In this document: positions 26,170-43,679 of the stretch, one piece after another
How the letters are laid out: every line of letters starts with the position of its first letter
How positions within the stretch are numbered: the first letter of the stretch is position 1
Assembly: GCA_028551475.1 (NCBI GenBank)
Contig: CM052360.1
Location: 3,584,501 to 3,648,500 of the forward strand
Direction of reading: 5' to 3'
DNA length: 64,000 nucleotides
From: Casuarina equisetifolia
Lineage: Eukaryota > Streptophyta > Magnoliopsida > Fagales > Casuarinaceae
The notes under the pieces: generated by a model
Seen by the model: the letters and a program-made list of their open reading frames with translations, nothing else
Databases searched by the model: none
Told to the model about the DNA's origin: nothing
Translations under genes and position numbers: made by a program

Positions 26170-27800
26170 GGTTAGAGGCGAAAAGGAAATTTTAGAATCA
26201 AATAAAAGTGCGATCGGCACGGGGCAATAATTTGGGAATTTTTATGGGACATTTTTGTCTTTTAGTCTTTTTGGTATCCTACACACGTGGAGTTGTACGG
26301 TCTTATACGTCTTAACCTATGATGAGATGATTGAAATAGGTTGTCATTTTTGGAGAAGCATCCAACGGCGTGGTTTTTCTAGTAGGACTCTAGCCGACGC
26401 TGATTTCCTAAAAGTTTGCGACTCCAATATCTCGGTCGTGGGAGATCATCGTACGCTGCATAAAACGTACAATAAACGGTAACATCAAAAGCATTACGTT
26501 TTTATATACGCCCACCAAGAAAAGCACACGTTATACTCTATATGGCATCCGAATGATTCTCGGCTTCTTTTTTTTTTTAGGTTTTTTCTCACAGTTCGCC
26601 TTAAATCCAAAGTAAAACAATGACATGTTAGAATGGTAACTTGACAAATGGTAAGTCAATTTTATTTTAGGATGATCATGATTATACTATAGATAGTACT
26701 TGAGATTTTGTTTCTATTATGTTTTAGTATTTATATATTTCGTCACAATAAATGAAGATCGAGAAAGAGATAGATTCCTATAACTATCTCTTCTCAAAAG
26801 GTGTCATCAATGAGATAGATTGTTTAAGAGTTATCAATGAGATAGGTTTCTTCAATGTGTGGTTAGTTATCCAACAAACAAAATTAAGAAGAGCTTATCA
26901 AGATTGACTGTACTCCTCTCTCTTTTTTTGGTGGGGTGGAGGGGATAAATTCCAAACTTAGTTGGGGAAGAGATTGATACACCACGATCCAAGTCAAGAT
27001 GCAATGATATTCTCTATAGAGCTATTTGAATATTATTACCATAAGAGATCACTTTGACCATGTAGATTACTATTGCATTTTTTATTCAAATATTAATATG
27101 GGGTTAAAAATAGTGAAAGAAAATATCACTTTACTTGGAAATTTGCATTATAAAAAATAAAGACTCATACATTTTTAAGTTGATTTTTTGATAATAATAT
27201 GTTTTAAAACATGATATTCAAGTTTAATTTTAAGTATAACACATTAAAAATTGTACGATAGAGTTATCAATTACTTAAATATTACTTTATAATATTCATT
27301 TTAATAAATAAATACTTAAGTGCTATTGAGTTAACTCTTTAATATGAATAATGTCATGGGCTTTGATTCCATTCTAAAAGACCAATATGAAAAAAATAGT
27401 AGTTAAATCACATTATATGGTAAAAAATATTCACTTACATTTATGATATAGGAGTCTTCCCTTCTAAGTAGAAAGTGTCAAAGAAATTATAACATCCTCT
27501 CTTGCCTAAATCTACTTTACCGTTAATGTTACCACACAATTTGATTTGATTGCAATTTTAGTTGACAGGGTATTCTTGCCTATCTCACTCAGGGACACAT
27601 GGTAATTGCACCAAGTCTCAAGTTGGCTTTCATATTATTTTGTTATAGATTTAGATTTTATCTCAAATAGCTAGTATTTTGGAATGAAATTTAGATGTGT
27701 ATCAATATGTTTTTAAGATATTGATTAAAAAAAATGCATGACCTTTTCTATAGTCATGTTTTCTTGTACATAATAGAAAACAACCAATCATATAAACGGA
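26170..27800. other. AT-rich spacer between the G3BP-like gene and the tRNA
   Basis: The left edge should hold the promoter and first non-coding exon of the G3BP-like gene. The remainder is AT-rich, with no gene or clear repeat. Confidence 0.4.
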
Positions 27801-27808
27801 AACAGGAG

Positions 27809-27880
27809 AGCTCCCGGCGAGGATCGAACTCGCGACCTTTCGCTTACGAAGCGAACGCACTACCACTATGCTACGGAAGC
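27809..27880 (-). tRNA. tRNA-Thr (anticodon CGU)
   Basis: A full 72-nt cloverleaf, no intron. The acceptor stem GCTTCCG pairs with CGGGAGC (one G-U), the D stem GCAT pairs with GTGC, the anticodon stem TTCGC/GCGAA closes the loop TTCGTAA, and the T stem GCGAG/CTCGC closes TTCGATC. Anticodon CGT reads the Thr codon ACG. A- and B-box promoter sequences are internal (TAGCATAGTGGT; AGTTCGATCC). A CAACAA lies about 10-15 nt upstream, as often seen in plant tRNA genes. Only short T runs follow the 3' end, so termination may be weak. The gene diverges from the ASNSD1-like gene, whose ATG is 123 bp away. Confidence 0.95.
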
Positions 27881-28003
27881 GGTGGCTGATTGTTGCCTCA
27901 GAATATTTTGTATTATAATTTGATAAAAATACCTAACGCATGCCCACGTTTTAAATTGTTCGAGGGCGAAGACGGAGACGCCGAACGGGAGGGAGCGGAG
28001 GAG

Positions 28004-31000
28004 ATGTGCGGAATAGCCTTGATTATTTCAGGCATTCGTATCCATGCGGCAGCTCTGCTTCTCGAATCCGAGCTTCCATCTTCCACGTCCAAGCCCGAGC
28101 AAGTAAAAGTTATCGCATTCGCTTATGCGTACCCATTCTTTTGTTTTCCCTCTTAGTCGTTGCGACCAGCGCGTAAATTTACTGAAATCGATTCTTGATA
28201 AGTATCTATTTCAAGTATTCTTCTCCTGAGCTTATGTGGCTTCCTACTTTATATTAGAGGAGACAAGGAAAATTCAACTTTTAATGGAGCAATCAGAAAT
28301 ATGTAATCGAACTTAGTTGTGCAGTGGAATATTTCTTTCGATTTTCACGGTTAGCATTGTTTTGGGCATGTGGGGGCAGCTTAAACTCGATGTGTGAGAA
28401 TGTGGGGAAGAGCTTGTTCTAGATATTGTCTACATAAGTTAATAGCGCGTTTTCGTTCTGATTTGTTCAATCTCCTCTCGTAACGATACTCAAAAAGCAT
28501 CTTGCTAGCTAAATCATGTCATTTGATTCAAAGAATCAAGTTTGTTTTTTTATTTGAATTTTGATAATGTACGAGTTGTTATATAATCTTTAGCTGTTTC
28601 GAGAAATGACTTGGTGTTTATTTGTGCTCCAGCTGCTATTCTCCGTAGATGATCTTAAAGCAGCTCTATGGAGAAGAGGTCCTGATAGCTTGGGCAACAA
28701 GAAGGTTTTCCTTTATTCAAAGACTTCAAACTCTGCCGAGGGGCAAGAAATTACATCCTTTGTTGTGGGAGAAGAGCCAAAAGAAAGGAATGAGTTCTCT
28801 CTGCAATATGTTGAGAATGAAAAAGATTGCTTATTGGATTCAAGTGGACAAACTCCTGAGCCACAAAATTGTTTTAGCGCTCCTAAATTTGTGGCAGAAC
28901 TTCACTTTATTGGCGCCACTTTACAGCTCAGGGGTATTACCCATATAGTTCAGCCGTTAATGGATACATATGGGAATATTCTTGTATATAATGGTATGGC
29001 TTCTTCTCTCTGCTTGGGGTTGAATAAAAGGCTTGTGTCTATCATGATCGGGCCTTTGCCTGCATAAATTTTCTTTGTCATGCTTTTGGCCTATTTTGTC
29101 ATTGTGTTTTTGTTGGATCTGGATCCTACGGGTGTTTCTCGCTGAGCTCAACATACTTCCTGGACCACATTATGTTATCAAGTAAAAGTTCCTTTGAAGT
29201 TATATTTGAATTTATCTTTTTTCTGGGGAAATCATTATTTTTTTTCATCTTTTAAACGTCAATAATAATATTTTCCTTTTTTGTCTTTTTCATTTATTTC
29301 TGTAATCAACTAACAAAGAAATGAAAAGATGCTTCCCGTAAAAGTATTTCACCTCATGGCCAAATGCTTTTGACTTCCAACTCAAAATTAAGGTGGAGAT
29401 TTGATTTTTAAAGCTAGTGTTTTTACTCCGTTAAGTTGGTTTTCTATCTGATATGTTAACTTGGAATGCAACTTCATGTTCTACTTTGAAGGTGAAATTT
29501 TTGGAGGAATTTACATTAATAGTGATAGCAATGATACCGAAATTCTTATGCAAGCTCTGGGAAAGTGCTGCTCCTGCAATTCCCACAGTCTTATAACAAC
29601 ATGCTTTTGTGATGAAAAAGAACAAAATTCCATCCCTGATCTTTTATCTACAATCAAGGGGCCATGGTCTTTGATCTACTGGCAGGTAACTTTGAGTGGT
29701 AAGTTTCTCTTTTTTGTTATTTAGATTTGTGCAATGTGTCTTTTCTCGTATCTTTCTCAAGCTTGTTTCATATAATATTTATAGGAATATTCAAAAACCC
29801 TTTGGTTTGGACGGGATGCATTCGGTAGGCGGAGCCTTCTTGTTCACTGGCCAACTTTGAATGACAACCGTTTCTTGCTGTCTTCTGTATCACCAGTTTC
29901 TTCACCTGAGCAGAGCTCTGGTATGTAATAATGCTCAGCAGAGCTTTACCCATTTGATTGGTCTTGTTCAACTTTTGCCATGCAGTGGCTTGTAATAGTA
30001 ATACAATGGGCTGAAGCTGATTTTATTGCCTAGTGTAATTTGGAAATGATTGGTCAACTAAATTATGCATGTTGTTGCTCAAGAACATACTCTTTTTCCT
30101 TCTTCCAATCTCTTTTCCTCTACCTTAGTTCTGTTCCTTGATCTTTAACAACTTTGTTATAGGACTATGTCCTTGCAATTCTCCTTGTATGCCAAGTCTT
30201 CTCCTCGTTCATATTAGTTATACGCTCAGATTGCCATAATCCATACCTTGGAAAATAGGTTCCTTCTAGGCCTTACTTATTATGGGTTTCTCCCAGCTGA
30301 TTCATGCAATGCAATATGAGGCTTTCTAACCTTTTCCATGAATCAGGAAATTGTACAATGTGAATTGTGGGACATGCACCTTGGGTTATCCTTCCTGGTT
30401 GCATGTGGCTGCCCACTTGCATTGTGCCTTTTATGGAGTATTTTTCTTAATACACCATGTTTTTTCAGATGTAGCTTATTTCATAGGAAAAGAAATGTGG
30501 GCAAGACTTTAATTGGACTGGGCAAATTTATTTGTTCCTTATAATTAGCCATCAGCTGCAATGAGCCAAACTGAGCAAGTGTTGCTGTGATATGTCATGC
30601 AGTGAATTCTTGGACCTTCCATCTTCTGCATGTTTGTTCCTATTATCTTTGTTGCATTTCGAATCTGAGCTGGAAATACTACCAATAGAATACTTCTCTT
30701 CAGAATCAGACACTGTCATTTTTTTGCTGGTGTTGTTGATGCTGTTTTGAAATAACAATGACCATGTAACTCCTGCCCATTTTTTCATCAGTTTTGTAAA
30801 TTATTGACTCTTGATTTCAAATATGTTTTCTCAAGTTTTATCACTGTACTGTAGGTTTTGAAGCTGAAAATGGTATCAGTATTGTCAACTTCTGGGAAGA
30901 GCTTCCATGTGGGGTATACAGCATATCTTTTGATGCGCCAAAACTGGATGGTTTTTTAGTTGGTGAAGTTAGAAAACATGAATGGAGGGATGCCATGCTG

Positions 31001-34000
31001 AAAGAACTGCTAGAGTGGGAGAGAACTTCTGTTGAACCCAAACCTGAAGATTTAAACTTTTCTTGCTGTCAGACTCTTAGCAAGCAACGCAATATATATT
31101 CAGCTAGTTCAAGTACATTGCAGTCCTTATCAGGTGGATATCACATCATTCTCTAGAGAACCTAACTTTGTTTTCTTCTTGTTTCCCTTCGTTGTAAGGA
31201 TGCCTTAAATGTGGTTTTTTCTTGACCGTGTAGGGTCTATTCAAGTTTCAATTTCAAGGCCAGCACAAACTGTGCTGATTGCTCTAAGGGAATCTGTGAT
31301 CCGGCGCACTTCCCAGCATAGAATTTTTCAGGTTCATCAGCTGATTGGACAAAATTTCAGTTGTACCCAGTTTCATTAGTTGGAGTAGTGGGATATAGTA
31401 TATTTTTGGGTGAAAATGTTGGTGTTTGAATGGAAACTATTGGATGTTTTGCAACTCATTAAACTTGAGTAAGCTTAATTATTATTTTTTTTTAATTTAG
31501 CAGTTTTTGTACTAATTGAGTTCTTTTTGAGACAATATACATAGGTAGTAAGACAAGAACTTGCACCAGTGGCAGTCCTTTTCTCTGGTGGATTGGATTC
31601 CATGATACTTGCGACATTACTGGATGAATGCCTGGATCCTAGCTGTAAGTGTTGCAGTGATTGTGTTTGTATTTTTTCTCCCTCTTAGAATTGTGTGTTG
31701 TTATCTTTGGACATATTTTTAATAAGCTCCAATTTATTGGAGTTGAAACTCGACAGCTTAGACAATCACATGTATTGTAAATCTTTCTCTAGTCCTAATG
31801 TTGAGCTCATATCTTCTTGAATTTCATTGGCAGATGAGATTGATCTACTTAATGTGAGCTTTGATGGTCAGTCCGCTCCTGATAGAATATCTGCCAAGGC
31901 AGGAGTAAAGGAGTTGGGAAGAATCGCACCCTTGAGAAGGTATGGACTACGCCATTAAAACTTTATCTTGGTCTTTGGTTTCCCATCCTACGAAGATTTT
32001 TGTGTTATGTGCTGAATAAAAGTAAAGCAGCCCTCACAACTATGTTTATGTAATTACCTGTCAGTGTTGTGTTTTGTGCAGTTTTTCACCAATTTGTATT
32101 ATATTGAAAATGTAGGTGGAGACTTGTCCAGATTGATGCTGATTTAACGAAATTGGATTTTGAAACAAAGCATGTTATGTCGCTCATAAATCCTGCAAAT
32201 ACTTACATGGTACCTTCTTTCTTTCTCTAGAGTGGGGCAATATGCCTTATTCTGTGATAACCCTGCTTTAATCGTCCAATGAATTGCATTAGTGACCACA
32301 TAAATCTTTTGTCAGTCAAGCTGATAAAACCTCCTGATGTTATTGGATAGTATCATAGATATATATATTTTATTTCAGTAATGTGCTTTTAATGGTCTTT
32401 TAGTGTAGGCTTATGTCATATTACCTTTAGATCTCATAAAGTAGCTTATGATCTTTGAACTTGTTTTATCGTATGGTTTTTTTCCCTCATGAAACAACTA
32501 AATGAAGTAGTAAATTGTATTATCCCTGATCTTTCTTTATTTTCTCTTCATTGATATAGCATGCCTACCATTACGTTTATGTGAATGCATTCATTTTTTA
32601 TCTTAAGTGAAATTGAAATTGCAGGACCTTAATATAGGAATAGCTTTATGGCTGGCTGCTAGAGGCATTGGTTGGGTCTATGAAGGAAATACCAATAATA
32701 ATGACGAGGATCTTGAACGTGTTAAATACAAGTCCAAGGCCAGGATTGTTCTTGTTGGTTCTGGTGCTGATGAGCAATGTGCCGGTTATGGCAGGCATAG
32801 AACTAAATATAGACAGGAAAGGTATGCATTTATCGCGAATAAATATGATGATCTTGTTGAACTATTTCATGCATGCCTGAAACCAATATGTCTTTATGTT
32901 TGTGTTTGTTCACTCAATTTCTTCGTTGTAAAGTGGCATTCTTTTGCTAATATCAGTGTATCATTTTTTTACCAAAACTGCAGCCGCTTGACTAATATCT
33001 GAAACAATGAACTAGGTGAGATTGTTAAAAAATTAGGCGTCAAAAATGGTGAAAAATGGTGGCCTGAATATCCTGCCAACTTTATCTGAATTTGGGTTCA
33101 TCGCTCAGGCAAGGCCTATAAAATTTGTTTTGATGCTGCCATGAATCCCTTTCAACTTTTAGCAAATTATTTTATAAGATATAAAACAAACTAATCCCTG
33201 TCAGTTTGATTGCTATCATGATCAGCTGAATAGGCAGAAAAGAGTTACATTATTGGTAGATGGCAATAGTAAGTTCCGTTAGGAAACCCAAAAGCTGATT
33301 TTCGAAGAAGTTTTCAGCGATATTCTATTCAGGTTGTTTGGCTGTTTGTGGGTTTGTGGACATGCACATGCATGGGTGTCTGTGTCTTTAGTCCAGTGGC
33401 TTCTGGGATTTACTACTTGCTGTGCCCTTTATGTATGAGATGGCTGCACTGTATCTACCGGAGTTGTGTTCTTCTGCTGTATGAGCAAATGCACATATTG
33501 GGCTCCCTTAGGGCCAGTCCCTTTTGTTTTCATTAAGCAAACTTATCAATGCTAAATTCACTGTGGGAGACGCTGAATTCCTCTTGTGCTTTAAAATGAA
33601 GAGCTGATATTTGTCCTGTCTAGAGGCAGTGGTTTGATATAATTCAGCATATGGAATAACCTATAACTAAGCACAGCAATTGGTAAATTGTGGATTTTAC
33701 AAGTTTACATTGCCTACTCATTCTGCTATACAGTTGGCTTGGGTTACATGCGGAAATGAAACTGGACATGCAGAGAATTTGGAAGAGAAATCTAGGAAGA
33801 GATGATAGATGTATTGCTGATAACTTAAAAGAGGTATTGCAAAAATTAGACAAGAATTATTCATTTATGTGATTGAATTGTCTTACGTGGTAAGCATCTA
33901 ATTCTTCCCTTCTATTTTGGTTCTTGTTCCCCAAAGGCTAGATTTCCTTTCTTGGATGAAGATGTTATACGGACTTTGCTTAACATGCCTTTGTGGGAGG

Positions 34001-35061
34001 TTGCGAACCTTGATCAACCTAGTGGAACTGGTGACAAGAAGATTCTGAGAGAGGTCAGTGCTGTATCTTTTGTTAAGTTTACATTCTCTATCGCAAGGTA
34101 ATATGCGGAAGAGGAGATAGGAACAGATATAACGCTATGTATGTGTTTTATAAGTATTTCTTCTAACATCTGAGAAGCTAGCATATGTGCATGCTTTTGT
34201 AAGAGCATCTTTTCCTGGGTTCTTATGAATGACATTTGCATTTACAGTTTGCAATCCGGGTTGGGAGGGGATTTCAAATTTTAACCAGTAAATGTTATCT
34301 CATAAGTAGATATTTATTTTTGAAGTTAAATATTAGGTCAATGACTCGGTAATTAAGTGTCCTATTTTCTTGGTGAATGCTGATGCGATATTAAATGGTT
34401 TGCTCATTATGTTTCTCTAAAGGTTGCACAATTGCTTGGTATATCTGAAGCAGCAGTTCTGCCTAAAAGAGCAATTCAGGTATCTATCTTTCATATTAAT
34501 TCTTTTGAGCGGAATATCTAGTTTGACTGTTATCACAATTGATTGCATATATTTCCTATGCCTTTGATTACTAGATTTTGTCATTTGGTGTCCTTTCTCT
34601 TTTCTTTTGTAGATAATAATTTCACTTCCTAAAAATAGGCCATGTACTCGGTTATTTAGTGGCAAACTTGCTGCATAGACTTTTCTGAGCATTTTATCTT
34701 TTTAAAAAATGATAAAATCATTTCATCTCAATGTGACTGGTTTTCTAGTATAGAAACTCAGAGACAACTAAACACCAAAATGTTTTGCTTGGTTTTCATT
34801 TCAAGTCAGCTTCAAGCAAAAGCACTTGAAAAATGAGATCACGCGCATTGTTGGCCGGGTTAATTTGAGCTTTATTTTGACGAAGGTTCTTTTGCCAACT
34901 TATTTAATAATTAGGTGGTTTAATCCTCATGACTTACTATGGTGTAGTTTGGTTCAAGAATTGCGAGGGAATCAAATCGAAAGAATTTTGGGAGTAACCG
35001 TGCTGCAAATCAGGCATCTGCAGGAAGTGCTGTAATCCACATACCATCTAACTTGACTTGA
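28004..35061 (+). CDS. ASNSD1: Asparagine synthetase domain-containing protein (ASNSD1-like)
   Basis: Fourteen exons: 28004-28102, 28633-28993, 29492-29685, 29785-29920, 30855-31133, 31234-31331, 31545-31644, 31834-31939, 32116-32209, 32625-32821, 33734-33833, 33937-34053, 34423-34479 and 34948-35061. They encode 683 residues; human ASNSD1 is similar in size. The protein starts Met-Cys-Gly, and Cys2 is the nucleophile position of class II glutamine amidotransferases. The first half (to about 280) is that domain, with RRGPDS and FGRDAFGRRSLL. The second half is an asparagine-synthetase/ATP-pyrophosphatase fold: SGGLDS PP-loop at 403-408, GSGADEQ from 534, and the RFPFLDEDV block. The family differs from classic asparagine synthetases and its reaction is not settled. 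A four-codon upstream frame lies at 27940-27954. Two decayed partial copies lie at 42.7 and 51.0 kb. Confidence 0.92.
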
Positions 35062-35553
35062 TAACGTCCTTGGTGTGTTCCTCTCGTTCTACAATTCAAT
35101 TAGCTCAAATGGTGAATTGAGAATGCTGAAGACTGTAGCCTTGTAAGATTTTGAAAAACGAATGACTACAATGAGCCATCAACAACACTTGCGTTGGCAT
35201 CATGGAGACACTATATTACTGTTTGTCTGAAAATCTTCTTGTTTTTGTCGTATGAATTGGGATTTTGAGAAGATTATTTCTTGTACCCAATGTTTATTTA
35301 CTAGGGAGATCTATTAGTAGCTTTGGTTAATTGTCAGACCTTACATTTTATCTTTAGTCAAATAGAAGATTATAGCCATGCCTAATGAAGGTTTTCCTCT
35401 TTGCATTCACGACAGAAAAAATCGAAGTCAAATCATTATAATAAAGTTAGTTCTGACATGCCAATATCAGTTGATAATAATAAGCCTAATAGCCCTGCCT
35501 AATTGGAAGTCTAATGGAGGCACTATCGTAGCACCTTGCATTGGTATTTTGCA
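35062..35553. other. Convergent spacer, 3' UTRs of two genes
   Basis: The ASNSD1-like and receptor-kinase genes end toward each other with 492 bp between their stop codons. The stretch must contain both 3' UTRs; it has no other recognisable content. Confidence 0.6.
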
Positions 35554-39946
<4,393 letters not shown>

Positions 39947-39959
39947 GATCTTTGTTCTT

Positions 39960-41200
39960 GGTTACCACAGCTGTGAAGGTTACATACTGCAATAGCTCAA
40001 GGTTCCGTCAGCACGCCAAAAGCCCATTTGTTCTCTACTTAATCTCACCTATCCCTTGCTATGCCGGGTTGTAATCTTTAACCGCCGTCCACTCCTGCCA
40101 GTTGACTCCATAAGAAAGAAAAGAACTTGAAACCGAAAGCTCTGAATCAAAGGAAAATATAAACTAAAATTACAAAGACTAACGTACCTTGCTTAGTACG
40201 GGTCTTTCGCTATGCTAATCACGCTCTGCTTCTTCGGAGCATGTGAGCACAACTAAAAACAGAGGGCTAATTCATTTTATCTAAGCAAAGACGAACAGGG
40301 TTCGAGGCAGAGCATACCACACAGAAGCGGTTTTTCCTTCTCTTTGAAATCGAAAAAGAAGCCTAAAACATTTAATTCGTATGAAGTTCTTCCTTCCACG
40401 CATCAACAAAGCTCAAAAGGAGTGTGAAGCCAGCAGATGGAGCTGAAAGACCGCGTTTTCCTCAGTGCACACAAGCGCAGAATTATTGTTAAGTCTTCCC
40501 TCCTAATGGAGTCAGTCAACTCTACCTGTGTCTTCCTTCTGCGCGTCGCTTTGCCCACCGACTTTACGACTTCCAAGCAAAAACATCAAACCTCGAAATA
40601 GAGAAAGAGGGAGGGACATGAAGTTTTATTCCACCGGGCCAAAAGGAAAGAGGAATAGTCCTTTTGTATAGAATAAGAAGACAGAATAATTATTTTTAAC
40701 CTTTCAGGGAAAATGAAACTTTCTTAGCAACTTGAGAAAAAAAAAAACACATTTATAGACTACAGGATAAAAAAAAAAAGAGTAGGATAATAGGACTAAA
40801 AGGATGATTTTGATATCTCTTAAAGCAGCCAAAAGAGATGATTTGACTTCCGTAAAAGCATCTACGTGATCGTTTGGTTAACCTAGTCCCTCCCACACGA
40901 TATTTTCCTTTTTATCTCCACTCAATTGGTATAAGATTTGATCCATGCTTCAGTCCTTGAATTGAGCCCCTTCGTATTGTTATTGTTGGATAAAAATCGA
41001 TAATAAATAGATAAAACGCTAAGATTTATTAATAGAGAAAAACAAATAAATACTATACTATTGGAGGATAAAAAATCATTCATAGGAGTGATTGGTAGAA
41101 GTAAAATGTAAGGTGAAACAATCACAGGAAGGTTGGAAGGTTTGATAGTATAGAAACGAATTAAAATTAGTGGGGCAAGGCTATAAAATAGATTAAAAGG
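39960..41200. other. Upstream region of the receptor kinase, partly of odd composition
   Basis: The part nearest the kinase should hold its promoter. About 40080-40640 has balanced composition and a mitochondrial-spacer look, unlike the AT-rich sequence that follows to 41200. I recognise no gene. Organellar origin is a guess from texture only. Confidence 0.25.
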
Positions 41201-41213
41201 GAAGGCAAAAGAA

Positions 41214-41340
41214 TAAAACAAAGAACAAAGAGATAGGATATACACAGTTGGCCACACAAGTTTAGAAGACAACCAATAAAACAAAGAACAAAGAGATAGG
41301 ATATACACAGCTGGCCACACAAGTTTAGAAGACAACCATG
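41214..41340. repeat. Tandem duplication, 63-bp unit, two copies
   Basis: A 63-bp unit containing AAAGAACAAAGAGATAGG and GGCCACACAAGTTTAG occurs twice in a row with a single T/C difference noted (CAGTTGG versus CAGCTGG). The near-identity suggests a recent slip or duplication event. Confidence 0.9.
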
Positions 41341-41439
41341 GATGTCAATCATATTGTTCGAAGAGATGATCTAAGGTGGCAACCACGTGTGGCTGCAACA
41401 ATGGACAGTCAACGTTACATATTTACAGGTTCTTGGTAC

Positions 41440-41830
41440 TAGGCATTGATCCAGGCGAAAAAGGTCATATGCTTAGTTTTTCCACCCCGTGCTTGTGGTC
41501 GTAGACTAAAGAAAACCTTTCAAAATCTGCACGCAGATCTTTCACTGTTATAGACGCCAACAACATTGCTGCGCCCATGATGGCCCACGATGGTTAAGGA
41601 ATAAGAGTTTGTCTTCTATTCCCATGGGGACAGTGCCCCAAGTTGACCAAGTCAGCGTGCATGGTGCCAACTGGGGGGATTGTAGTGTTACGTGTTAGGA
41701 CTTCATGTAAAAAGGCAGCATCATTCTCCCATTCTACGCGGTTTGTTTGAGCACGTGGGTTCGTAGTTGATGTGAAGAGGACGACAAGGCGAGTAGACGT
41801 CAAGAACGTCCAAATTTGGTCGCTTTTACT
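41440..41830 (-). other. Unassigned, possibly decayed coding stretch
   Basis: On the minus strand a frame reads on with few stops for about 390 bp and has protein-like text, such as EWENDAAFLHEVLTRN, LVNLGHCPHGNRRQTL and LRADFERFSLVYDHKHG. One or two stops interrupt it. I do not recognise the family and found no neighbouring exon. It may be a pseudogene piece or part of an unknown repeat. Confidence 0.25.
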
Positions 41831-42039
41831 TTTCTTCCCAACTAAAAGTTATCTACTTTCTTTTACTCTTTTCGTGAAGGAAGACAACTTTTTATACATT
41901 ACCTTTTTATAGGTTTTTAACAATTCATGTTTGGTAGAACAATTAAATGGAAATTAATTTTCATTTTTATGAAATTTTATATATGAATCATCAAACATAA
42001 GTTGATGAATTTTGTTTATAAACTTCTTGTTAAATGTGG

Positions 42040-42366
42040 ACATTGTTTCACATCAAAAGTGTGAGGATGAGTTATTAGTAATATAAGTGATAAGATTTTT
42101 TCATATGATACCTTAAGATTTTGAAATGAGATCTTATACTCTAATATAGTATTAGAGTCAGAAATAAGCATATACTTTGTAAATCTCTTGGACATCGAGT
42201 TGGGCTTATGTCCATATGCAGTATCATTATACATGTGAGAGGAAATATTAAAAGTGAATATTATCATATATTGAAAGTATTAGGATGAGTCATCACCTTA
42301 TAAGTGATGAAATTTTCTTACTTAAGACCTTAAGGTTTTGAAATGAGATCTCACACTCTAATATTT
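42040..42366. repeat. Two diverged direct copies of a dispersed repeat
   Basis: Copies at about 42040-42135 and 42271-42366 share the words AAGTGATAAGATTTT or AAGTGATGAAATTTT, ACCTTAAG and TTTTGAAATGAGATCT followed by ACTCTAATA. The sequence resembles AT-rich dispersed repeats common in plant spacers. No coding part is present. Confidence 0.5.
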
Positions 42367-42699
42367 CTAAATAAAAATTAGGTTATTTGACTAACCCAAA
42401 CTATATAATTTATAGATGAAAGGCTAAATCAACCTAGCAAATCATGAACAAATTAGAAATTGTTTAAAGGATAATAGGTTTAGACTTGGTGGACAAGTGA
42501 AGGATGTCTGGGAAATATTCTTATGAATATTCTTTTGTATTTGTCGTTACTTTATGATGTGTATTTAATCTTAGCACAAAATGGTCCAAACTATTTATAG
42601 TACATATTTAATATTTACAATATAACCTATTATAATTTTCCAAATATAAGTCATCATCCTAAGTTTCATTATCCTATGGCTTTCCTTTCTCGTATGATA

Positions 42700-43102
42700 T
42701 GGACAATATCACAAATATATACATATTTTATTTCACTACTATGCTTCAAATGTTCCTTTGGTGTTGGCTTTTTGTCGTATTGCCTATAAATCTCATAAAG
42801 AAGCCTATGATCTTTGAACTTAGTTGTTTCCTCATGAATAAATGAAATAGTAAATTGTATTATCCCTTATTTTTCTTTATTTTCTCTTAATTGATACAAC
42901 ATGCCTACCATTGTCGTTATGTGAATGCAGTTCATTTTGTATCTCAAGTGAAATTGAAATTGCAAGATCTTAATATAGGAATAGTGTTGTCGCTAGCTGC
43001 TAGAGGCATTGGTTGGGCCTACGAAGGAAATAACAATAATAATGATGAGGATTTTGAACGTGTTAAATACAAGTTTAAGGCCAAGATTGTATTTGTTGGT
43101 GT
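42700..43102 (+). pseudogene. Pseudogene fragment: intron 9 plus exon 10 of the ASNSD1-like gene
   Basis: The stretch is a clear copy of about 32350-32757 of the intact gene: the end of intron 9 and roughly 130 bp of exon 10, up to the codons for IVFVG. Intron sequence is kept, so it arose by DNA duplication and not through mRNA. The acceptor GCAG has become GCAAG, and the copy stops abruptly at 43102, just before the GSGADE motif, where unrelated repeat sequence begins. The remaining frame still reads (LNIGIVLSLAARGIGWAYEG), but no domain is complete. Confidence 0.92.
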
Positions 43103-43103
43103 T

Positions 43104-43520
43104 TACAAGCTTAAGGGAGCTTGTAGTAGACTTAAGCTTATGAAGGCTTAAATTAGGGATGATATTCAAATGAAATATATTGAGATTAGCCTTCAAACTT
43201 TGATCCTTCAAAGTGGTTGAAACATATAACAAATGGCATTAAAGTTAATTTTATGTCCCAAATTAAACCACACATCGGGTGATTTATATAAAAGGCTACC
43301 TAAGAAAGGGCTACCTAAGTCAGGGTGTGAGTTGCCTAAAACGTGAGTTGCCAAAGGGTCAGCTGTTGAGCTTGTTACAACCTTATATGGGCTTGTAGCA
43401 TGCTTAAGCTTACAGTGCTAAAGTCAATGATGATAATTAAATGAAATGTGCTAAGATTAGCATTTAAATTTAAGTTTTTGATGAAATAGTTGAGACACAT
43501 AACAATTGATTCTAATACAA
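43104..43520. repeat. Pair of diverged direct repeats of about 140 bp
   Basis: Two stretches, about 43104-43250 and 43374-43515, share the same order of words (GCTTGTAG, CTTAAGCTTA, AATGAAAT, GAGATTAGC or AAGATTAGC, GTTGA, ACATAACAA). They are about 270 bp apart and perhaps 70 percent alike by eye. They could be the ends of a very small old LTR-type element or simply a duplication. The first copy begins where the ASNSD1-like fragment ends. Confidence 0.4.
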
Positions 43521-43655
43521 CTATTTTATCAAAATTATTGCCCTTGTTGATCTCAATTTCCTATTCGTCTCTAACACAACTATTTTATCAAGATACTTAT
43601 TTCATCAAAACTATTGCCCCGTTCATCTCAACTTCCCATTCGTCTCTAACCTTGG
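43519..43655. repeat. Imperfect tandem repeat, 75-bp unit
   Basis: Nearly two copies of a 75-bp unit, with ATTCGTCTCTAAC at the same place in each (the CGTCTCTAAC words start at 43566 and 43641). Confidence 0.75.
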
Positions 43656-43679
43656 TTCTCACTCTCTGAATTCCTTTCA

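Noticed and set aside
42700-43151. Short ASNSD1-like frame as a working gene
   Set aside because: It covers only part of one exon, lacks every catalytic motif and its splice acceptor is changed.
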